Shown here in pieces: positions 41,532 through 51,218 of a stretch of DNA of 64,000 nt (position 1 is the first letter of the stretch; each line of letters starts with the position of its first letter). The position numbers and the translations under genes were made by a program. The notes under the pieces were generated by a model that saw only the letters and a program-made list of their open reading frames with translations, ran no database searches and had not been told where the DNA came from. The stretch comes from Actinoplanes xinjiangensis. Its GTDB lineage: Bacteria > Actinomycetota > Actinomycetes > Mycobacteriales > Micromonosporaceae. The DNA is taken from assembly GCF_003148685.1 (NCBI RefSeq), contig NZ_QGGR01000003.1:558001-622000 (forward strand), in the 5' to 3' direction.

Positions 41532-41854
41532 TGTGCGTCCCCGCGAGGCGGCTGCGAGAGCACGAACGGCGTGTCCTTGTCGATCTTGCCGACCTTGGAG
41601 GCGCCACCGGGCGAACCGAGGTCCTCGAAGAACTCGTAGTTCGCGTTGGTGTAGTCCTTCCACTGCTCCGGCACGTCGTCCTCGTAGAAGATCGCCTCCA
41701 CCGGGCAGACCGGCTCACAGGCTCCGCAGTCGACGCACTCATCGGGGTGGATGTAGAGCATCCGGTTGCCCTCGTAGATGCAGTCGACCGGGCACTCCTC
41801 GATGCATGCCTTGTCGAGAACATCGACGCAGGGCTCAGCGATGATGTAGGTCAC
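41528..41854 (-). CDS. fdxA: 7Fe/8Fe ferredoxin
   Basis: 108 aa from GTG 41854 behind GAAGGGAAAG. Cysteines 9, 17, 21 and 25 ([13 protein letters not shown]) and 40, 43, 46 and 50 ([16 protein letters not shown]) form two clusters. This, with the C-terminal extension [15 protein letters not shown], is typical of the actinobacterial FdxA/FdxC type. It is a low-potential electron carrier. It overlaps dapC by 4 nt. Confidence 0.93.
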   Translation of the reverse strand: MTYIIAEPCVDVLDKACIEECPVDCIYEGNRMLYIHPDECVDCGACEPVCPVEAIFYEDDVPEQWKDYTNANYEFFEDLGSPGGASKVGKIDKDTPFVLSQPPRGDAH

Positions 41855-41937
41855 GGATCTTTCCCTTCGAAGCCACGCCGCGGGAACCGCCGACGACAAA
41901 TTGCAGAGCCTAGTATTCCCGCCGAGGGAGGTAATGC

Positions 41938-42900
41938 GTGCTCCGACAGCAGGATGTGGGACACCGGGTGGTGGTACGGCGAATTGTAGGCGTATCCGGG
42001 GACCGGACGCTCTTCACGGACGCGCTCGGTGAGCTCGTGGACCTCACGGAGACCGATCTCACACTCGCCACCGACAAAGGCACCCTGCGGGTGCCGCTGC
42101 GCGAGGTGCACCGGGCCAAGCGGGTGCCCGCCGCACGCCGGCCGCACGCCGCCGCCGTGATCGCGCTCGAACTCGCCGCCGACCAGGCGTGGCCCGCCCC
42201 GGTGCGTGGCCGGCTCGGCGGCTGGCTGCTGCGCGCCGCGGACAACTGGACCGGCCGGGCCAACTCGGCGCTCGCCGTCGGCGATCCGGACCGCCCGCTG
42301 GAGGCCGCCATCGACGCGGTCGTCAAGTGGTACGGCGAGCGCGGCCAGCAGCCCCTGATCAACGCGCCGCTGCCGCTCGCCGCGCCGGTGAACGCGACCC
42401 TCGACGAACGCGGGTGGACGAGCCGGCCGCTGACCCTGGTGCAGACCGCCCCGCTGGCACCGATGCTGGCCGCCGCGGCCCGCACCGACCTGCCACCGGT
42501 CGATCTGGCCGACGCGGCCGGCGACGACTGGTACACGATGGTCGCCGACCACAAGGGCACTCTGCCCGCGGCCGCCCTGACCATCCTGAACGGTGTGCCG
42601 GACCGGGTGTTCGCCCACGTCCGCGACAGCGACGGGGAGCTGCTGGCGGTGGCCCGGGGCGCCGTGACCGGCCCGGACCACTGGCTCGGCGTGTCGCTGC
42701 TGCAGACCGCCCCGGCCGCACGCCGGCGCGGCTTGGGCGGGCACGTGGTGCGGGCGCTGGCGCACTGGGCGTCCCAGCGCGGCGCCAACCGCGCATACCT
42801 CCAGGTGGAGGAGCGGAACACGGCGGCCGTCGCGCTCTACGGCCGGCTCGGGTTCAGCACCCATCACACCTATCTGACCCGGGAGGCTCCGCGGGCCTAG
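41938..42900 (+). CDS. GNAT family N-acetyltransferase
   Basis: 320 aa from GTG 41938 behind GAGGGAGG. The C-terminal GNAT fold contains the acetyl-CoA loop [19 protein letters not shown] near residue 262 and [20 protein letters not shown]. The N-terminal ~100 residues are a separate beta-rich domain, a layout seen in many actinobacterial double-domain acetyltransferases. The substrate is unknown. Divergent from fdxA. Confidence 0.82.
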   Translation: MLRQQDVGHRVVVRRIVGVSGDRTLFTDALGELVDLTETDLTLATDKGTLRVPLREVHRAKRVPAARRPHAAAVIALELAADQAWPAPVRGRLGGWLLRAADNWTGRANSALAVGDPDRPLEAAIDAVVKWYGERGQQPLINAPLPLAAPVNATLDERGWTSRPLTLVQTAPLAPMLAAAARTDLPPVDLADAAGDDWYTMVADHKGTLPAAALTILNGVPDRVFAHVRDSDGELLAVARGAVTGPDHWLGVSLLQTAPAARRRGLGGHVVRALAHWASQRGANRAYLQVEERNTAAVALYGRLGFSTHHTYLTREAPRA

Positions 42901-42903
42901 GCC

Positions 42904-43368
42904 CTAGCGGCCGACGACCCGGCGGGGGCGGACCTTGCGGGCCTCGGTGAACGCCTTGAGCGCCCGGGACCGGTAGTCACGGCCGAGCATGACGGCGGTC
43001 CAGTAGCCGATGGCCGTGCCCGCGCCCGCACAGGCGGCGTAGAGCCAGATCTGGGCGAAGAAGTCACCGGCCCCGTTCGCGAACGGGCCGTGGCCGCTGA
43101 CCAGCGGTCCGAGCAGGACCGTCAGTGCCATGCCGCCGAGCGCGCCGAACCCGACCTCGGGCAGCCAGTCACCCGGGGCCAGTCGCTGCGACCGGAGGAA
43201 CGTCAGGACGGCCAGGATCACCACGATCGTCGCGAACATGGCGATCGAGGCGGTCCCCTGGCCGCTGCCGTCCTCGGATGAGAACCGGATGACCAGCCGG
43301 GCGATCACGTTGACCGCGAACAGGGCGACGGCCAGCACCGTGATCCGGAACCAGCGCTGCTGCCTCAT
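42904..43368 (-). CDS. Hypothetical four-helix membrane protein
   Basis: 154 aa with about four hydrophobic helices (ITVLAVALFAVNVIARLVI; FATIVVILAVLTFL; GALGGMALTVLLGPLV; IWLYAACAGAGTAIGYWTAV) and a basic C-terminus KVRPRRVVGR. No family is recognised. It ends 3 bp from the convergent acetyltransferase gene. Confidence 0.72.
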   Translation of the reverse strand: MRQQRWFRITVLAVALFAVNVIARLVIRFSSEDGSGQGTASIAMFATIVVILAVLTFLRSQRLAPGDWLPEVGFGALGGMALTVLLGPLVSGHGPFANGAGDFFAQIWLYAACAGAGTAIGYWTAVMLGRDYRSRALKAFTEARKVRPRRVVGR

Positions 43369-43449
43369 CTCGTCCTCCCAGAAAGAACACCGTGAATTCC
43401 GCGTTGCGGGATCGTAACGCTCATCCTGGCGGATGGTGCGCCGGGATTC

Positions 43450-43956
43450 CTAGACGCTTCCTGAGAGTTCGCTGTCCCTGTTCAACGGAGTCAGAATCAT
43501 CCGGTACACATACACCGCGAAGGTCAGGCTCCCGGCCAGGATCGTCACCAGGGCCACCCAGTTCGTCCCGCCGACCAGGTAGTCGCCCTCGGACGTGCGG
43601 GTGCCGGCGGCGGCCAGCATGATCAGCGTCCACAGCGCCCACGGCGGGCCGGCCGCCCAGCGGCGGCCGGTCGTCGACACGGCGAACCAGGAGATCGCCA
43701 GGTTGAGCCCGATCGCCAGCGGGACGGCCAGCGGCAGCGGTGCGCCACTCCCGGTGTACGGCGAGCGGCCGTCGAGAATCGCCCCGATCGCACCGGTCCG
43801 CAGCGCGCTCAGCTGCAACTCGAGGACGGCGGTGACCACGGTGGCGAGGAGCGCGATGCTGATCCCGGCCACGCGGACGACGGTGTCGCCGACGTCGCCG
43901 GACGGGCCGGCCGGTGCCGTCTCCCCGGTCACGACGGCCGGTGTCTCGGCGGTCAT
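43450..43956 (-). CDS. Hypothetical membrane protein downstream of mshB
   Basis: 168 aa with about four membrane helices, beginning with a short soluble Thr/Ala/Pro region. ATG 43956 overlaps the mshB stop by 4 nt (ATGA), so it is co-translated with mshB. A similar small membrane-protein gene after mshB may occur in relatives. Function unknown. Confidence 0.75.
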   Translation of the reverse strand: MTAETPAVVTGETAPAGPSGDVGDTVVRVAGISIALLATVVTAVLELQLSALRTGAIGAILDGRSPYTGSGAPLPLAVPLAIGLNLAISWFAVSTTGRRWAAGPPWALWTLIMLAAAGTRTSEGDYLVGGTNWVALVTILAGSLTFAVYVYRMILTPLNRDSELSGSV

Positions 43957-44819
43957 GCCAGCCCGCTGAACAGGTCACTCTCCCAGCCGTGCGGGCCCGA
44001 GCCGGGACCGCGCGTGCCCTTGACGAGCGTGTAGTACTCCACGCCCATGAACTCGCCGCCGAAGTCGCCGGCGATCCCGTAGAGCCAGGAGTTGTCCGGG
44101 ATCTGGGTGGCGTGGGCGCGCATCGCCGCGGTCTTCTTCGCGTAGTGGTCGGTGCCGTCGATGCGGGCCGCGATCTCGTCGTCGGGCGTGCCGAACGGCA
44201 GGTCGTCGACCTTCTCCACGTCGGCGAACGGGTTGCTCTCCGAGTCGCGGAACGCCTCCATGCCGTCCAGCAGGACGCTCAGCGGCATGGCCGTCCAATA
44301 GATCTTGGTCGGCCCGTCCTCGCCGGCCAGTTCGGCGGCGCGCATCGCGACCCGGTGGGCCTGGATGTGGTCGGGGTGTCCGTAGAACCCGTTCTCGTCA
44401 TAGGTGATCATGACCTGCGGGCGGATCTCGCGCATGATCTCGACCAGGTGGCCGGCCGCCTCGTCGAGGTCGGCCTGCCAGAACGCGCGGGGGTGCTCGT
44501 TGGTGGGCAGGCCCATCATGCCGGAGTCACGGTAACGACCGGGGCCGCCGAGCATGCGGCGGTCGGTGACGCCCAGCTCGGCACAGGCGCGCTCCCACTC
44601 GACCAGGCGGTAGCCGCCCAGCTGGTCGGCCTCGGCGGCGGCGAGCCGGGACAGCTCCGGGACGTGGATCTCACCCTCCTCCCCGAGGGTGCAGGTCACC
44701 AGGGTCACGTGGGCGCCGGCCGAGACATAGTGGGCCATGGTCGCTCCGGTGCCGATCACCTCGTCATCGGGGTGCGCGTGGACCAGCAGCAGGCGGCGGG
44801 CGGGCAACTCGTCAGTCAC
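43953..44819 (-). CDS. mshB: N-acetyl-1-D-myo-inosityl-2-amino-2-deoxy-glucopyranoside deacetylase
   Basis: 288 aa from GTG 44819, with TACAGT 7 nt upstream (leaderless). The zinc motif AHPDDE lies at residues 15-20 and the second His motif in GHPDHIQAH near 150; [19 protein letters not shown] closes the protein. MshB removes acetate from GlcNAc-inositol, the second step of mycothiol synthesis. The mycothiol-linked mycoredoxin is also in this window. The following membrane-protein gene is coupled to it. Confidence 0.92.
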   Translation of the reverse strand: MTDELPARRLLLVHAHPDDEVIGTGATMAHYVSAGAHVTLVTCTLGEEGEIHVPELSRLAAAEADQLGGYRLVEWERACAELGVTDRRMLGGPGRYRDSGMMGLPTNEHPRAFWQADLDEAAGHLVEIMREIRPQVMITYDENGFYGHPDHIQAHRVAMRAAELAGEDGPTKIYWTAMPLSVLLDGMEAFRDSESNPFADVEKVDDLPFGTPDDEIAARIDGTDHYAKKTAAMRAHATQIPDNSWLYGIAGDFGGEFMGVEYYTLVKGTRGPGSGPHGWESDLFSGLA

Positions 44820-44912
44820 GGCGGATACTGTACGCGCGACCACCGACGGGTTCGGCCCACCAGCCCGCGGTTTGCCCGGCGCGAGTCGCCTCCCATCGGA
44901 GATGCTGGGGAC

Positions 44913-46673
44913 GTGGAGTACCCGTACGCCGTGACCGTCGGGGCCGATGGTGCCCGAGTCGTGTTCCTCCGCTCGTCCGAACTCTGGCTGCTCGACGTGC
45001 CCGCCGGGGTGGAACGCCGGGTCGCCGCCGGGCCGGTCGACTCCTACGCGACCGACCGCGACGCCCGGGTCGCCGCCCTCGTGCGGGGTGGTGAGCTGCT
45101 CCGGGCCGACCTGATCACCGGTGCGGTCACCGCGGTGCCCACGGCCGGCCCCGCCTTCGACGCCCGGCCCGACCCGCTCGGGCACGCCATCGCCTACCTC
45201 ACCGACCCCGGCGGGACGGCCTCGCTGCACGTCACCGGACCGGACGGGGACCGGCTGCTGGCCGGCGAACCGGGCAACGCGTGGCGCGAGCACGGCGGGA
45301 CGATCTCCTGGGGGATGCCGGGGACGTGGGCGGGCGAGTTCGGGCGTACCCGAGGGTGGTGGTGGTCTCCGGACGGCTCGCAGATCCTGGCCGTGCGCAG
45401 CGCCCGGACGGCCAGCCTGCATCTGCTCGACCTGGACGGCGGCTGGGTCGACGTGCACTGGGACCGGGAGACCTACCCCTATCTGGCGCAGGTCGACTGG
45501 GCCGGAGGCGGTCCGCTGATCACCGTGCTGCGCCGGATGCAGCAGCACGGCCTGGTCCTCTCCATCGATCCGCGCACCGGTGAGACCCAGGTGCACGCCG
45601 AACTCGCCGACGCCCGCTGGGTGGAACCGATCCCGGGCACGCCGCGGCACCTGCCGGACGGCCGTGTGCTGGTCGGCGGCGAACTCGCCCACGACGGCTT
45701 CGACGCGCGCTGCCTCTTCGCCGACGGCAGCCTGCTCACCCCGCCCGGCCTCTACGTCCGGCGGGTGGCCGGCACCCTGCCGCGACCCGGCGGGCCGGCC
45801 GGCGCGCCCGATCTGATCGTCGAGGGCAGCCTGGGCGACCCGGCGGTGCGGGAGGTGTTCCGGGTGCGCACCGCACTCGGCGGGGGCGGGCCCGAGGTCA
45901 CCCGGGTGACGCTGCTCACCGGCCCGGACCGGGCGATCGTGGGCGGCGACGTGCTGGTCGCCGGCCGGCGGGTGTGGCACGGCGACCGGATGATCACCCT
46001 GCGGTCCGGGGCGCCGTCGGCGTCCGCGGCGCCCGAGCCGGTGCTGGAGCGCGTCACCGACCGGCGGCTGCCGGCCGCCGTCCTCTACCCGGCCGGGCAC
46101 GTCGGCGGGACCCGGCTTCCGGTGCTGGTCACCCTGGGCGACGGGCCCGGGCGTCAGCAGGTCCTCGCGGACCCCACGGCGTGGGCGGAGCGACAGCGGT
46201 TCGCCGACTCCGGCTTCGCGGTGGTCAGCATCGATTCCCGGGGTACGCCCGGAGTGGCCCCCAGTTTCGAGAAGGCGGTCCACCGGCGCCTGGCCGACGT
46301 GGTGCTCGCCGATCAGGCCGACGCCCTGCACGCCCTGCACGGCAAACACCCGGATCTGGATCTCGGCCGGGTCGCGGTGCGCGGCTGCGGGCTGGGCGGC
46401 TGGCTGGCGGCGATGGCCGTCCTGCGCCGGCCGGAGATCTTCCACCGGGCGGTCGCCCACCGGCCGGTCCTCGACTGGGCGCAACTGCCGGTGCCGGTGG
46501 CCGAGCGCTATCTGGGCGACCGGCACGACTGCTCCGACGTCTACGCCCATCACTCGCTGCACGAGGCCGGGGCGTCCGCGGACGTGCTGCTGGTCGATGC
46601 CGAGTTGGACGGCTTCCCGTCGCAGGCCGCCGTGACCTTCCAGGAGGAGCTAACCTTCCTCACAGGGTGGTAG
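44913..46673 (+). CDS. S9 (DPP-IV-like) peptidase homologue lacking its catalytic serine
   Basis: 586 aa from GTG 44913 (GATGCT 6 nt upstream). Residues 1-~400 look like a DPP-IV beta-propeller ([17 protein letters not shown]) and the rest like the alpha/beta-hydrolase domain. At the nucleophile elbow the usual GWSxGG reads GCGLGG, so the serine is replaced. The protein also stops soon after LLVDAELDG, before the expected catalytic His. It is therefore predicted to be inactive as a peptidase: a decaying gene or a binding protein. Divergent from mshB. Confidence 0.75.
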   Translation: MEYPYAVTVGADGARVVFLRSSELWLLDVPAGVERRVAAGPVDSYATDRDARVAALVRGGELLRADLITGAVTAVPTAGPAFDARPDPLGHAIAYLTDPGGTASLHVTGPDGDRLLAGEPGNAWREHGGTISWGMPGTWAGEFGRTRGWWWSPDGSQILAVRSARTASLHLLDLDGGWVDVHWDRETYPYLAQVDWAGGGPLITVLRRMQQHGLVLSIDPRTGETQVHAELADARWVEPIPGTPRHLPDGRVLVGGELAHDGFDARCLFADGSLLTPPGLYVRRVAGTLPRPGGPAGAPDLIVEGSLGDPAVREVFRVRTALGGGGPEVTRVTLLTGPDRAIVGGDVLVAGRRVWHGDRMITLRSGAPSASAAPEPVLERVTDRRLPAAVLYPAGHVGGTRLPVLVTLGDGPGRQQVLADPTAWAERQRFADSGFAVVSIDSRGTPGVAPSFEKAVHRRLADVVLADQADALHALHGKHPDLDLGRVAVRGCGLGGWLAAMAVLRRPEIFHRAVAHRPVLDWAQLPVPVAERYLGDRHDCSDVYAHHSLHEAGASADVLLVDAELDGFPSQAAVTFQEELTFLTGW

Positions 46674-46706
46674 TCACCAGGGAGGTTGTCATGGAGCATG
46701 ATCGCA

Positions 46707-46722
46707 TGGGACTATGGTCCCA
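46707..46722 (+). promoter_or_regulatory. Palindrome before the Uma2-like gene
   Basis: TGGGAC-TATG-GTCCCA, perfect 6-bp arms, nested inside GTTGTC (46685-46690) / GACAAC (46724-46729). It lies 22 bp before the start codon and may be an operator. Confidence 0.4.
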
Positions 46723-46744
46723 CGACAACTCAGGAGACGACGCC

Positions 46745-47302
46745 ATGACGACTGCCCTCCTCCACCTCGACAACCGGACCTGGACCGAGTCGGAGTTCCT
46801 GGCCATCGGCGAAACGCCCGAGCGCATCGAGCTTTTCGACGGGAGCCTGCACGTGACCCCTGGCCCGACGCCGATTCATCAACGCCTCTCCACCAGGTTG
46901 GCGTTCATCCTGACTCCGTCGGCCGAGGCCATCGGCCTCTTCGTCCACGAGGCCATCAACGTGCGGGTCGGAACCAATCGGATTCCCATTCCCGACCTCG
47001 CGATCACCACGATGATCGATTTCGAGGAGCTGGTCGTCGACGCCTCAGATGTGCGGCTGATCTGCGAGATCCTCTCCCCGTCGAACGCCACCACGGACCG
47101 GGTCCTGAAGATGCGGTACTACGCGGATGCCGGCATTCCGTGGTACCTGCTCGCCGAGCCGAAGACCGCGACCTTCACCCTCTACAAGCTCGAAGGCTCC
47201 GAGTATGCGGTGCACGCGACTGCCGCACCCGGCGAGCTGCTGGAGATCACCGAGCCCGTGGTCGCGACCATCGATCCGGCGGATCTGCTGCCGCCTCGCT
47301 GA
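46745..47302 (+). CDS. Uma2 family (DUF820) PD-(D/E)XK-like nuclease
   Basis: 185 aa from ATG 46745 behind CAGGAGA. It has IELFDGSLHVTPGPTPIHQR, PIPDLAITTM and LICEILSPSNATTDRVLK, the Asp/Glu-containing core of Uma2 proteins, and MRYYADAGIPWYLLAEP. The fold is that of restriction-like nucleases, but the biological role of Uma2 proteins is unknown; they are abundant in actinobacteria and cyanobacteria. Codon use is slightly less GC than neighbours, consistent with mobility of this family. Confidence 0.85.
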   Translation: MTTALLHLDNRTWTESEFLAIGETPERIELFDGSLHVTPGPTPIHQRLSTRLAFILTPSAEAIGLFVHEAINVRVGTNRIPIPDLAITTMIDFEELVVDASDVRLICEILSPSNATTDRVLKMRYYADAGIPWYLLAEPKTATFTLYKLEGSEYAVHATAAPGELLEITEPVVATIDPADLLPPR

Positions 47303-47333
47303 AACTGTCGCACCCGGCGCATAGGGTCGGGTC

Positions 47334-48770
47334 ATGACCCACTTCGATGAGGCGGGGGCGGCGGTGCAGGCCGCGCTCGACGCCGGCGCCCGCTATGCCG
47401 ACGCCAGGGTGATGGTGCGGCGCTCCGAGGCCATGTCGGCACGTGACGGCGACGTCGAGGATCTCGGCTTCGACGAGAGCGCCGGGCTGGGGGTGCGGGC
47501 CCTGGTCGGCTCCGGGTGGGGCTTCTATGCCGTCCCCGATCTGTCCGAACCGTCCGCACGGGCCGCCGGGAGGCGTGCCGCGCAGATCGCCGCCGCGAGT
47601 GCCGCGGTGCCGGGCCTTCCGGCCGATCTGGTACCGGCCAGAGCCGTGGTGGCGAGCTGGGCCTCCGACTGCGTGGTCGATCCGCTCGGGGTGCCGCTGT
47701 CGGACAAGGGTGACCTGCTGGTCCGGGCGACCGAGGCGGCGAAGGCCGCGGGCGCCGACGTGGCCGAGGCCAACTACGCGATCTGGGACACCCGTAAGTG
47801 GTTCGTCTCCAGCGAGGGCCACCGCATCGACCAGCACATCCGTGAGTGCGGCGCGGGCGTGACCGCGATCGCGATCGGTGACGGCGAGGTGCAGCGCCGG
47901 TCCTGGCCGTCGCATCGGGGCCAGTTCGGCACCCGCGGTTGGGAGCTGGTCGAGGAGATCGACCTGGTGGGCAACGCTCCGCGGATGGCGGAGGAGGCGC
48001 GGGCGCTGCTGACGGCGCCGCTGTGCCCGTCCGGCGAGACGACGCTGGTGCTCGGTGGTGAGCAGCTGGCCCTTCAGATCCACGAGTCGGTGGGACACGC
48101 CATCGAGCTGGACCGGATTCTCGGCTGGGAGGCGGCGTTCGCCGGCACGAGCTGGCTGGACCTGAGCCGGCTGGGCTCGTTGCGGTATGGCTCCGAGCTG
48201 ATGAACATCACGATCGACCCGACGTTCCCGGGCGCGCTGGGCAGTTTCGGCTTCGACGACGAGGGCACCCCGGCGGTGAAACGGCATGCGGTCCGCGACG
48301 GCCTGTGGGTGGGTGTGCTGGCCGGGCGTGACTCGGCGGCGATCGCCGGGCTCGACTACGCGGGCAGTGTCCGGTCGGACGGCTGGTCCCGGCTGCCGAT
48401 GGTGCGGATGACGAATGTCGGTCTGGAGCCGGGCCCGCACACTCTCGACGAGATCATCGCGGCCACCGACGACGGTGTCCTCATGGATGTCAACCGGTCC
48501 TGGTCGATCGACGACCGCCGGCTGAACTTCCAGTTCGGATGCGAGATCGGCTACGAGATCAAGAACGGGAAGCGGGGGCGGATGCTGCGCAACCCGACCT
48601 ACACCGGGATCGGGCCGAGGTTCTGGCAGTCGATGGACATGCTGTCGAGCGAGACGATCGCGTGGGGCACGCCCAACTGCGGCAAGGGCCAGCCCGGCCA
48701 GATCGGGCACACCGGGCATCCGGCGGCGCCGGCCCGGTTCACGAACGTGCGGTTGGGGGTGCGGGGATGA
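47334..48770 (+). CDS. tldD: TldD family metalloprotease
   Basis: 478 aa from ATG 47334, with TAGGGT 6 nt upstream (leaderless). The zinc motif HESVGHAIELDR (HExxxH) lies at about residue 248, with a later Cys in TPNCGKG as a likely third ligand. TldD with TldE forms a protease that removes leader peptides of modified peptides and degrades unfolded peptides. No RiPP precursor is visible here. The partner gene overlaps by 4 nt. Confidence 0.92.
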   Translation: MTHFDEAGAAVQAALDAGARYADARVMVRRSEAMSARDGDVEDLGFDESAGLGVRALVGSGWGFYAVPDLSEPSARAAGRRAAQIAAASAAVPGLPADLVPARAVVASWASDCVVDPLGVPLSDKGDLLVRATEAAKAAGADVAEANYAIWDTRKWFVSSEGHRIDQHIRECGAGVTAIAIGDGEVQRRSWPSHRGQFGTRGWELVEEIDLVGNAPRMAEEARALLTAPLCPSGETTLVLGGEQLALQIHESVGHAIELDRILGWEAAFAGTSWLDLSRLGSLRYGSELMNITIDPTFPGALGSFGFDDEGTPAVKRHAVRDGLWVGVLAGRDSAAIAGLDYAGSVRSDGWSRLPMVRMTNVGLEPGPHTLDEIIAATDDGVLMDVNRSWSIDDRRLNFQFGCEIGYEIKNGKRGRMLRNPTYTGIGPRFWQSMDMLSSETIAWGTPNCGKGQPGQIGHTGHPAAPARFTNVRLGVRG

Positions 48771-50221
48771 GCGAGGGTGGTCGCGCCGGGGCCGAGCTGG
48801 AGCTGGCGGCCCGGGTCATCGAGCTGGTCCGGGAGCTGGCCGGGCGGGAGGCGGAGGCCGAGGTGAACGTCCGGCACGACGCCGAGGCGCTGACCCGGTT
48901 CGCGAACTCGACGATTCATCAGAACGTGGCGTCGGCCACGACCGGCGTCCGGTTGCGGCTGCACGCCGCCGGGCGTACGGCGGGTGGCTCGACCACCGTG
49001 ACCAGCGCGGACGGCCTGCGGACCCTGGTCGAGCGGACACTCGCCGCGGTGCGGGTTTCGCCGGTCGACCGGTCCTGGCCGGGCCTGGCCCCGCCGGCGG
49101 CGCTGCGGTTGTCGGCCGGCCACCCGGGGTCGGGCGAGCGGTCCGGGCTGGCCTTCGGGTTCGACGAGGCGACGGCGCGGGCCGATCCGGCTGAGCGGGC
49201 CGAGCGGGTCGGCGCCTTCGTGCGGGCGGCCGGCGGTCTGGAGACGGCCGGCTACTGCCGCACGGTGTATGTGTCGGCGGCGTTCGCCAACAGCGCGGGC
49301 CAGGCCGTCGAGGGACGGACGGCGGAGGCCGCGATGGACGGCATCGCCCGCTGCGACGGGGCCGACGGGGTGGCCCGGCTGGCGGCCGCCCGGCTGGCCG
49401 ATCTGGACGGCGCGGTGCTCGGCGCCCGGGCCGCGGCGAAGGCCCGGGCCGCCCGTGGTCCGGTCGAGCTGCCGCCCGGCCACTACGAGGTGGTCCTGGA
49501 GCCGGACGCGGTGCGTGACCTGCTGGAGAACTTCGCGGTCTTCGGCTTCGACGGTAAGGCGCACCACCAGCAGCAGAGCTTCGCCGACCTGGGTACGGCG
49601 CAGTTCGATCCATCGGTGACCATCGTGGACGAGCCGCTCGGCAGCCGCGAGGAGCCGGCCGCCGATCTGCCGTTCGACGACGAGGGCACACCACGACGGC
49701 CGCTGGTCCTGGTGCGGGAGGGGGTGACCGCCGCGGTGACGCACGACCGCACGTCGGCGGCGCTGGCCGGCACCGCCTCGACCGGGCACGCCTCGCCGGT
49801 CTCCCGCTCATGGGGCCCGAAAGCCACCCACCTGCGGCTGGAGGCGGCACCGGTGCCGGGCGCCGCACCGGGGACCGGGGGCACCGGCTCGATCGCCGAT
49901 TCGGCCCGTCCGCTGGTCGCCGGGATGCGCCGGGGCCTGCTGATCACCGATTTGTGGTACACGAGGGTTCTCGACCCGAAGGCTCTGGTGATCACCGGTC
50001 TGACCCGCAACGGGGTGTGGCTGGTGGAGGATGGCGAGATCACGTCGGCGGTGAGCAATGTGCGGTTCACCCAGTCCTACCCACGGGCGCTGGGGCCGGG
50101 CCGGGTGCTCGGGATCGGCGCCGAGACGGTGCTGCTGCCGGAGTCGTGGGGCCGGGCCCGCTATGCCGCGCCGGCCCTGCACCTGGCCGAGTGGAACGTC
50201 ACCGGCAACGCCTCGGGATAG
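48767..50221 (+). CDS. tldE: TldE/PmbA family partner
   Basis: 484 aa from ATG 48767 (ATGA overlap with tldD). It shares the TldD fold but lacks HExxxH; the matching region reads VRDLLENFAVFGFDG. It completes the TldD/TldE heterodimer. The 23-residue overall pattern near the end (LVITGLTRNGVWLVEDGEI) is typical of PmbA. Confidence 0.9.
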   Translation: MSEGGRAGAELELAARVIELVRELAGREAEAEVNVRHDAEALTRFANSTIHQNVASATTGVRLRLHAAGRTAGGSTTVTSADGLRTLVERTLAAVRVSPVDRSWPGLAPPAALRLSAGHPGSGERSGLAFGFDEATARADPAERAERVGAFVRAAGGLETAGYCRTVYVSAAFANSAGQAVEGRTAEAAMDGIARCDGADGVARLAAARLADLDGAVLGARAAAKARAARGPVELPPGHYEVVLEPDAVRDLLENFAVFGFDGKAHHQQQSFADLGTAQFDPSVTIVDEPLGSREEPAADLPFDDEGTPRRPLVLVREGVTAAVTHDRTSAALAGTASTGHASPVSRSWGPKATHLRLEAAPVPGAAPGTGGTGSIADSARPLVAGMRRGLLITDLWYTRVLDPKALVITGLTRNGVWLVEDGEITSAVSNVRFTQSYPRALGPGRVLGIGAETVLLPESWGRARYAAPALHLAEWNVTGNASG

Positions 50222-50311
50222 ATCAACTACTTCATAGGCGATGATCTCTGCACGCCGGGATGATGTTTTTGTGACCCAGTCCGCAAAGAGTCAGACCTTC
50301 GGCGTAACGTG

Positions 50312-50352
50312 TGCCCCACATCACTGTCGTGACGCGACGGCGGCGTGGGGCA
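50312..50352 (+). promoter_or_regulatory. Hairpin in the sdh leader
   Basis: TGCCCCAC (50312-50319) / GTGGGGCA (50345-50352) encloses GTCGTGACGCGAC. It sits 60 bp before the first sdh gene in a 191-bp upstream region. Regulatory meaning is unknown. Confidence 0.35.
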
Positions 50353-50412
50353 TCGCCATGTCCTGACCCCGTCCGTCTCGGCCCTGCACACGGCACTGTC
50401 CAGGGAGATGGA

Positions 50413-51207
50413 ATGACGACGACGGCAACGCGGCCGGGCGGCGGCGGCAAAGCGCGCGCGGCGATCGCGGCGCGGACGCTTCGCACCGACCGGTGGTGGC
50501 TCGCGCCGCTGGTGACCTTTATCGGCCTGGGCGCGTGGGTCACCTACGCCACCGTCCGGGTGTTCATGCACAAGTGGTTCTTCGTCGAGGAGTTCCACTA
50601 CCTGACACCCTTCTACTCGCCGTGCATAACGGACGCGTGCGGGGACGCGGCGATGTTCGGCACCCCGCTGCCGGCGTTCTTCCTGGTCCCGGAGGCGGCG
50701 TTCACCCTGCCGTTCCTGCTGCTGTTCCGGTTGACCTGCTACTACTACCGGAAGGCGTACTACCGGGCGTTCTGGCTGTCGCCGCCGGCGTGCGCCGTGC
50801 CGGACGGGCACAAGAACTATTCCGGGGAGACGCGGTTCCCGCTGATCTTCCAGAACGCGCACCGGTACGCGTTCTACGCCGCCGTGATCATCTCGGTGAT
50901 CAACACCTGGGACGCCGTCCACGCGCAGACCACCGGGCTGGGGCTCGGCAACGTGATCCTCTGGGTCAACGTGATCATGCTGTGGGCGTACACCCTGTCC
51001 TGCCATTCCTGCCGGCACATCGCGGGCGGCCGGCTGAAGCACTTCTCGAAGCACCCGGTCCGTTACCGCTTCTGGACGCTGGTGTCCAAGCTCAACACCC
51101 GCCACATGCAGCTGGCCTGGATCACGCTCGGCACCCTGGCGCTGACCGATTTCTACATCATGGGTCTCGCCGCCGACTGGTACCCCGACCTGCGCATCAT
51201 CAACTGA
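50413..51207 (+). CDS. sdhC: Succinate dehydrogenase membrane anchor (cytochrome b-type)
   Basis: 264 aa from ATG 50413 (GGGAGATGGA upstream) with five membrane helices and histidines suited to haem binding (HRYAFYAAVIISVI; SCRHIAGGRL). The size and position before sdhA match the actinobacterial single-anchor Sdh1 type. It anchors the dehydrogenase and passes electrons to menaquinone. Confidence 0.88.
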   Translation: MTTTATRPGGGGKARAAIAARTLRTDRWWLAPLVTFIGLGAWVTYATVRVFMHKWFFVEEFHYLTPFYSPCITDACGDAAMFGTPLPAFFLVPEAAFTLPFLLLFRLTCYYYRKAYYRAFWLSPPACAVPDGHKNYSGETRFPLIFQNAHRYAFYAAVIISVINTWDAVHAQTTGLGLGNVILWVNVIMLWAYTLSCHSCRHIAGGRLKHFSKHPVRYRFWTLVSKLNTRHMQLAWITLGTLALTDFYIMGLAADWYPDLRIIN

Positions 51208-51218
51208 GGAGGCGGCGT

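Noticed and set aside
43953..46562. 869-codon frame on - running from mshB across the S9 gene
   Set aside because: Only the first third (mshB, from GTG 44819) is real; the rest is antisense to the S9-like gene.
47334..50221. RiPP maturation locus around TldD/TldE
   Set aside because: No precursor peptide, YcaO or lanthionine enzyme adjoins them; TldD/TldE are common housekeeping genes.
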